Shown here in pieces: positions 4,558-5,721 of a stretch of DNA of 5,721 bases. The notes under the pieces were generated by a model. That model did not search any database. It had not been told where the DNA came from and saw only the letters and a list, made by a program, of their open reading frames with translations. Numbering within the stretch: the stretch's first letter is position 1; each line of letters begins with the position of its first letter. The position numbers and the translations under genes were made by a program. The DNA comes from Lentisphaeria bacterium UBA1829 (lineage in GTDB: Bacteria; Verrucomicrobiota; Lentisphaeria; Victivallales; UBA1829): positions 262 to 5,982 of the forward strand of contig DDJH01000163.1 of the NCBI GenBank assembly GCA_002338895.1, given 5' to 3'.

Positions 4558-5721
4558 TCACTCCGCGCGGCGTGCATTGCCGCGGTGAAAACGGTCCCAG
4601 TAATCCTGATTGACGTCGTAACGACCATTCGCGCCCATCGTTCCCGCTCGCTGAAACGGGACAATCCCGTAAGCGGGGTAGTTGCGTCCGCTCAGCCGGA
4701 ACGTCACCGGAATGTATTCGAACGCCCCGGAGAACGCCCCCGCGGTAAGCTTGACCGTGAGCTTGCGGCAGCCGGCATTGACGTAGGACATGAACCGCTG
4801 CTCCGGTCCCTCCTCAATGCTCCAGCCCTCCGGAAGATTCCATCTGACGGAGAAGGTCTGGTCGTCATGGGCGGCGCCGAAGTAGGCGAGTGTCAGAGTC
4901 TGCGTTTCACCGGGAACGGTCACAGGACTGCTCCCGTATTCGACCGAGAAGAACCCGAACGGAGTCTCCTGCGTAAGTCTGCGGGAGGATCGCGAAAGCA
5001 CACGCCGCGCCGTTTCGGAGCCGTCGGCGAGACGCGAACGGATCTCTTCGCCGATCGCCGTTTCGCCGTTGGTGAGGCGGACGAGCGTCGGATTGTCCAT
5101 ATCCGCACGCAGTTTGCACTTTATCACGCGGTCGGTCAGTTCGCCGAGCGTGGCGGGAGCAACGGCGTGAAACGGGTCGATGGCAAGCGTTTTGATGCCT
5201 TCGCCGATCGGGGCGATCCACTCTTCCGGAATCCCGGAACGCCCTTTGATGATGCCGAGAACCGAACCGCAAGTCGCGGCGGAACAGTCGGTGTCGTCGC
5301 CACAGTTGACCGCAAGGCAAACCGAGCGTCCGAAGTCGCCGTTGCCGTAAAGCAAACCGATGATGGCGTAGGAGACATTCGCCGGAGCCTGAAAAGAGCC
5401 GAGATCCGCGCTGTCGTCGATGACCTTCCGGCGCGCAGTCTTCCAGTCGTCGCCCGCATCGAAGGAGTCAAGCACGATTTTAACGCTGCGGGCTACGCGG
5501 CAATCAGCGGGAATACGGGCGAGCGCACAGTTGATGAGTTTGCGCAGATCGCTTTCGATGAACGCCGCGGATTCAAGCGTCGCAGTGAAAATCTCCGCAT
5601 AGATACCGTCGTCCGCATGATCCACGCAGGCGTCGCACCAGGCGAACGGGGCGACCTCGTCGGGTTCGCCGGGGAACATGCACGCCCAGATTTCGGAGCG
5701 GATCCATGCGCCGTTGCTGTT
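4558..5721 (-). CDS. ADP-ribosylglycohydrolase-family protein with C-terminal beta-sandwich, 5' end missing
   Basis: The frame is open to the right window edge, so 387 residues are seen and the N-terminus, with the first metal-binding motif, lies outside. The sequence before the first visible Met (14 codons, ending RSEIWAC) reads smoothly into it and fits the family, so that Met is internal. Family signs are RSEIWACMFPGEP, DACVDHADDGIYAEIF, a central helical stretch GSFQAPANVSYAIIGLLYG, and the C-terminal Mg-binding motif GDDTDCSAATCGS (visible residues 141-153; GDDTD starts at 5301). Family members remove ADP-ribose from proteins or nucleic acid, or act on related N- or O-glycosides. After about visible residue 205 the chain leaves the catalytic fold. 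Residues about 264-359 look like an Ig/NEW3-type beta-sandwich (LPEGWSIEEGP, KLTVKL, YIPVTFRLSG). The tail ends in a charged stretch RFHRGNARRAE. The substrate is unknown, and a sugar-related role in this locus is only a guess from its neighbours. It is transcribed toward the AraC gene and is not part of the glycosidase operon. Confidence 0.85.
   Translation of the reverse strand, partial: NSNGAWIRSEIWACMFPGEPDEVAPFAWCDACVDHADDGIYAEIFTATLESAAFIESDLRKLINCALARIPADCRVARSVKIVLDSFDAGDDWKTARRKVIDDSADLGSFQAPANVSYAIIGLLYGNGDFGRSVCLAVNCGDDTDCSAATCGSVLGIIKGRSGIPEEWIAPIGEGIKTLAIDPFHAVAPATLGELTDRVIKCKLRADMDNPTLVRLTNGETAIGEEIRSRLADGSETARRVLSRSSRRLTQETPFGFFSVEYGSSPVTVPGETQTLTLAYFGAAHDDQTFSVRWNLPEGWSIEEGPEQRFMSYVNAGCRKLTVKLTAGAFSGAFEYIPVTFRLSGRNYPAYGIVPFQRAGTMGANGRYDVNQDYWDRFHRGNARRAE

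Noticed and set aside
1..5721. CRISPR arrays, tRNA or rRNA genes, or phage genes.
   Set aside because: No regularly spaced repeats, no tRNA-like sequence and no phage or transposase coding sequence were seen on either strand.

Overview
This window comes from a moderately GC-rich bacterium with tightly packed genes and a focus on carbohydrate use. Ribosome binding sites of the GGAAGG/AGAGGAG type, arginines often encoded by CGG/CGC, and the glycoside hydrolase plus AraC/LacI regulator content would suit an anaerobic gut polysaccharide degrader. A Lentisphaerota/Victivallales-type organism is my best guess, but nothing here fixes the taxonomy.

Layout, left to right. Positions 1-34 may hold the last codons of a plus-strand gene, followed by a strong plus-strand terminator (40-78). 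A second, minus-strand terminator (88-126) closes the operon that fills 152-3255. That operon is read leftwards and holds two genes: a GH130 mannoside phosphorylase/hydrolase (3255-2293), then a GH36 alpha-galactosidase (2290-152). Two bases separate them, so they are very likely co-transcribed and translationally linked. A control region of 364 bp (3256-3619) separates GH130 from a divergently transcribed AraC-family activator (3620-4543). After a 14-bp convergent gap, a minus-strand ADP-ribosylglycohydrolase-family gene (4558-5721) runs off the right edge, so its N-terminus is missing.

How the genes work together (inference): the GH36 enzyme would remove alpha-galactosyl groups from galactomannan fragments or raffinose-type sugars, and the GH130 enzyme would cut beta-mannosides. 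Together they form a small galactomannan or manno-oligosaccharide utilisation unit. The divergent AraC protein, with an N-terminal cupin-like sensor domain, is the obvious local regulator.

The most interesting part is the control region. It holds (a) the decayed C-terminal 58 codons of a LacI/GalR-type regulator on the GH130 strand, with its 5' part missing; (b) a perfect 13-bp palindrome next to the likely GH130 promoter; and (c) three copies of CAACAGAAA, two of them forming a perfect 11-bp inverted repeat around the putative AraC promoter and the third lying upstream of GH130 within a tandem 10-bp repeat. This suggests that a LacI-type regulator was replaced by an AraC-type one, with traces of both control systems left in the DNA.
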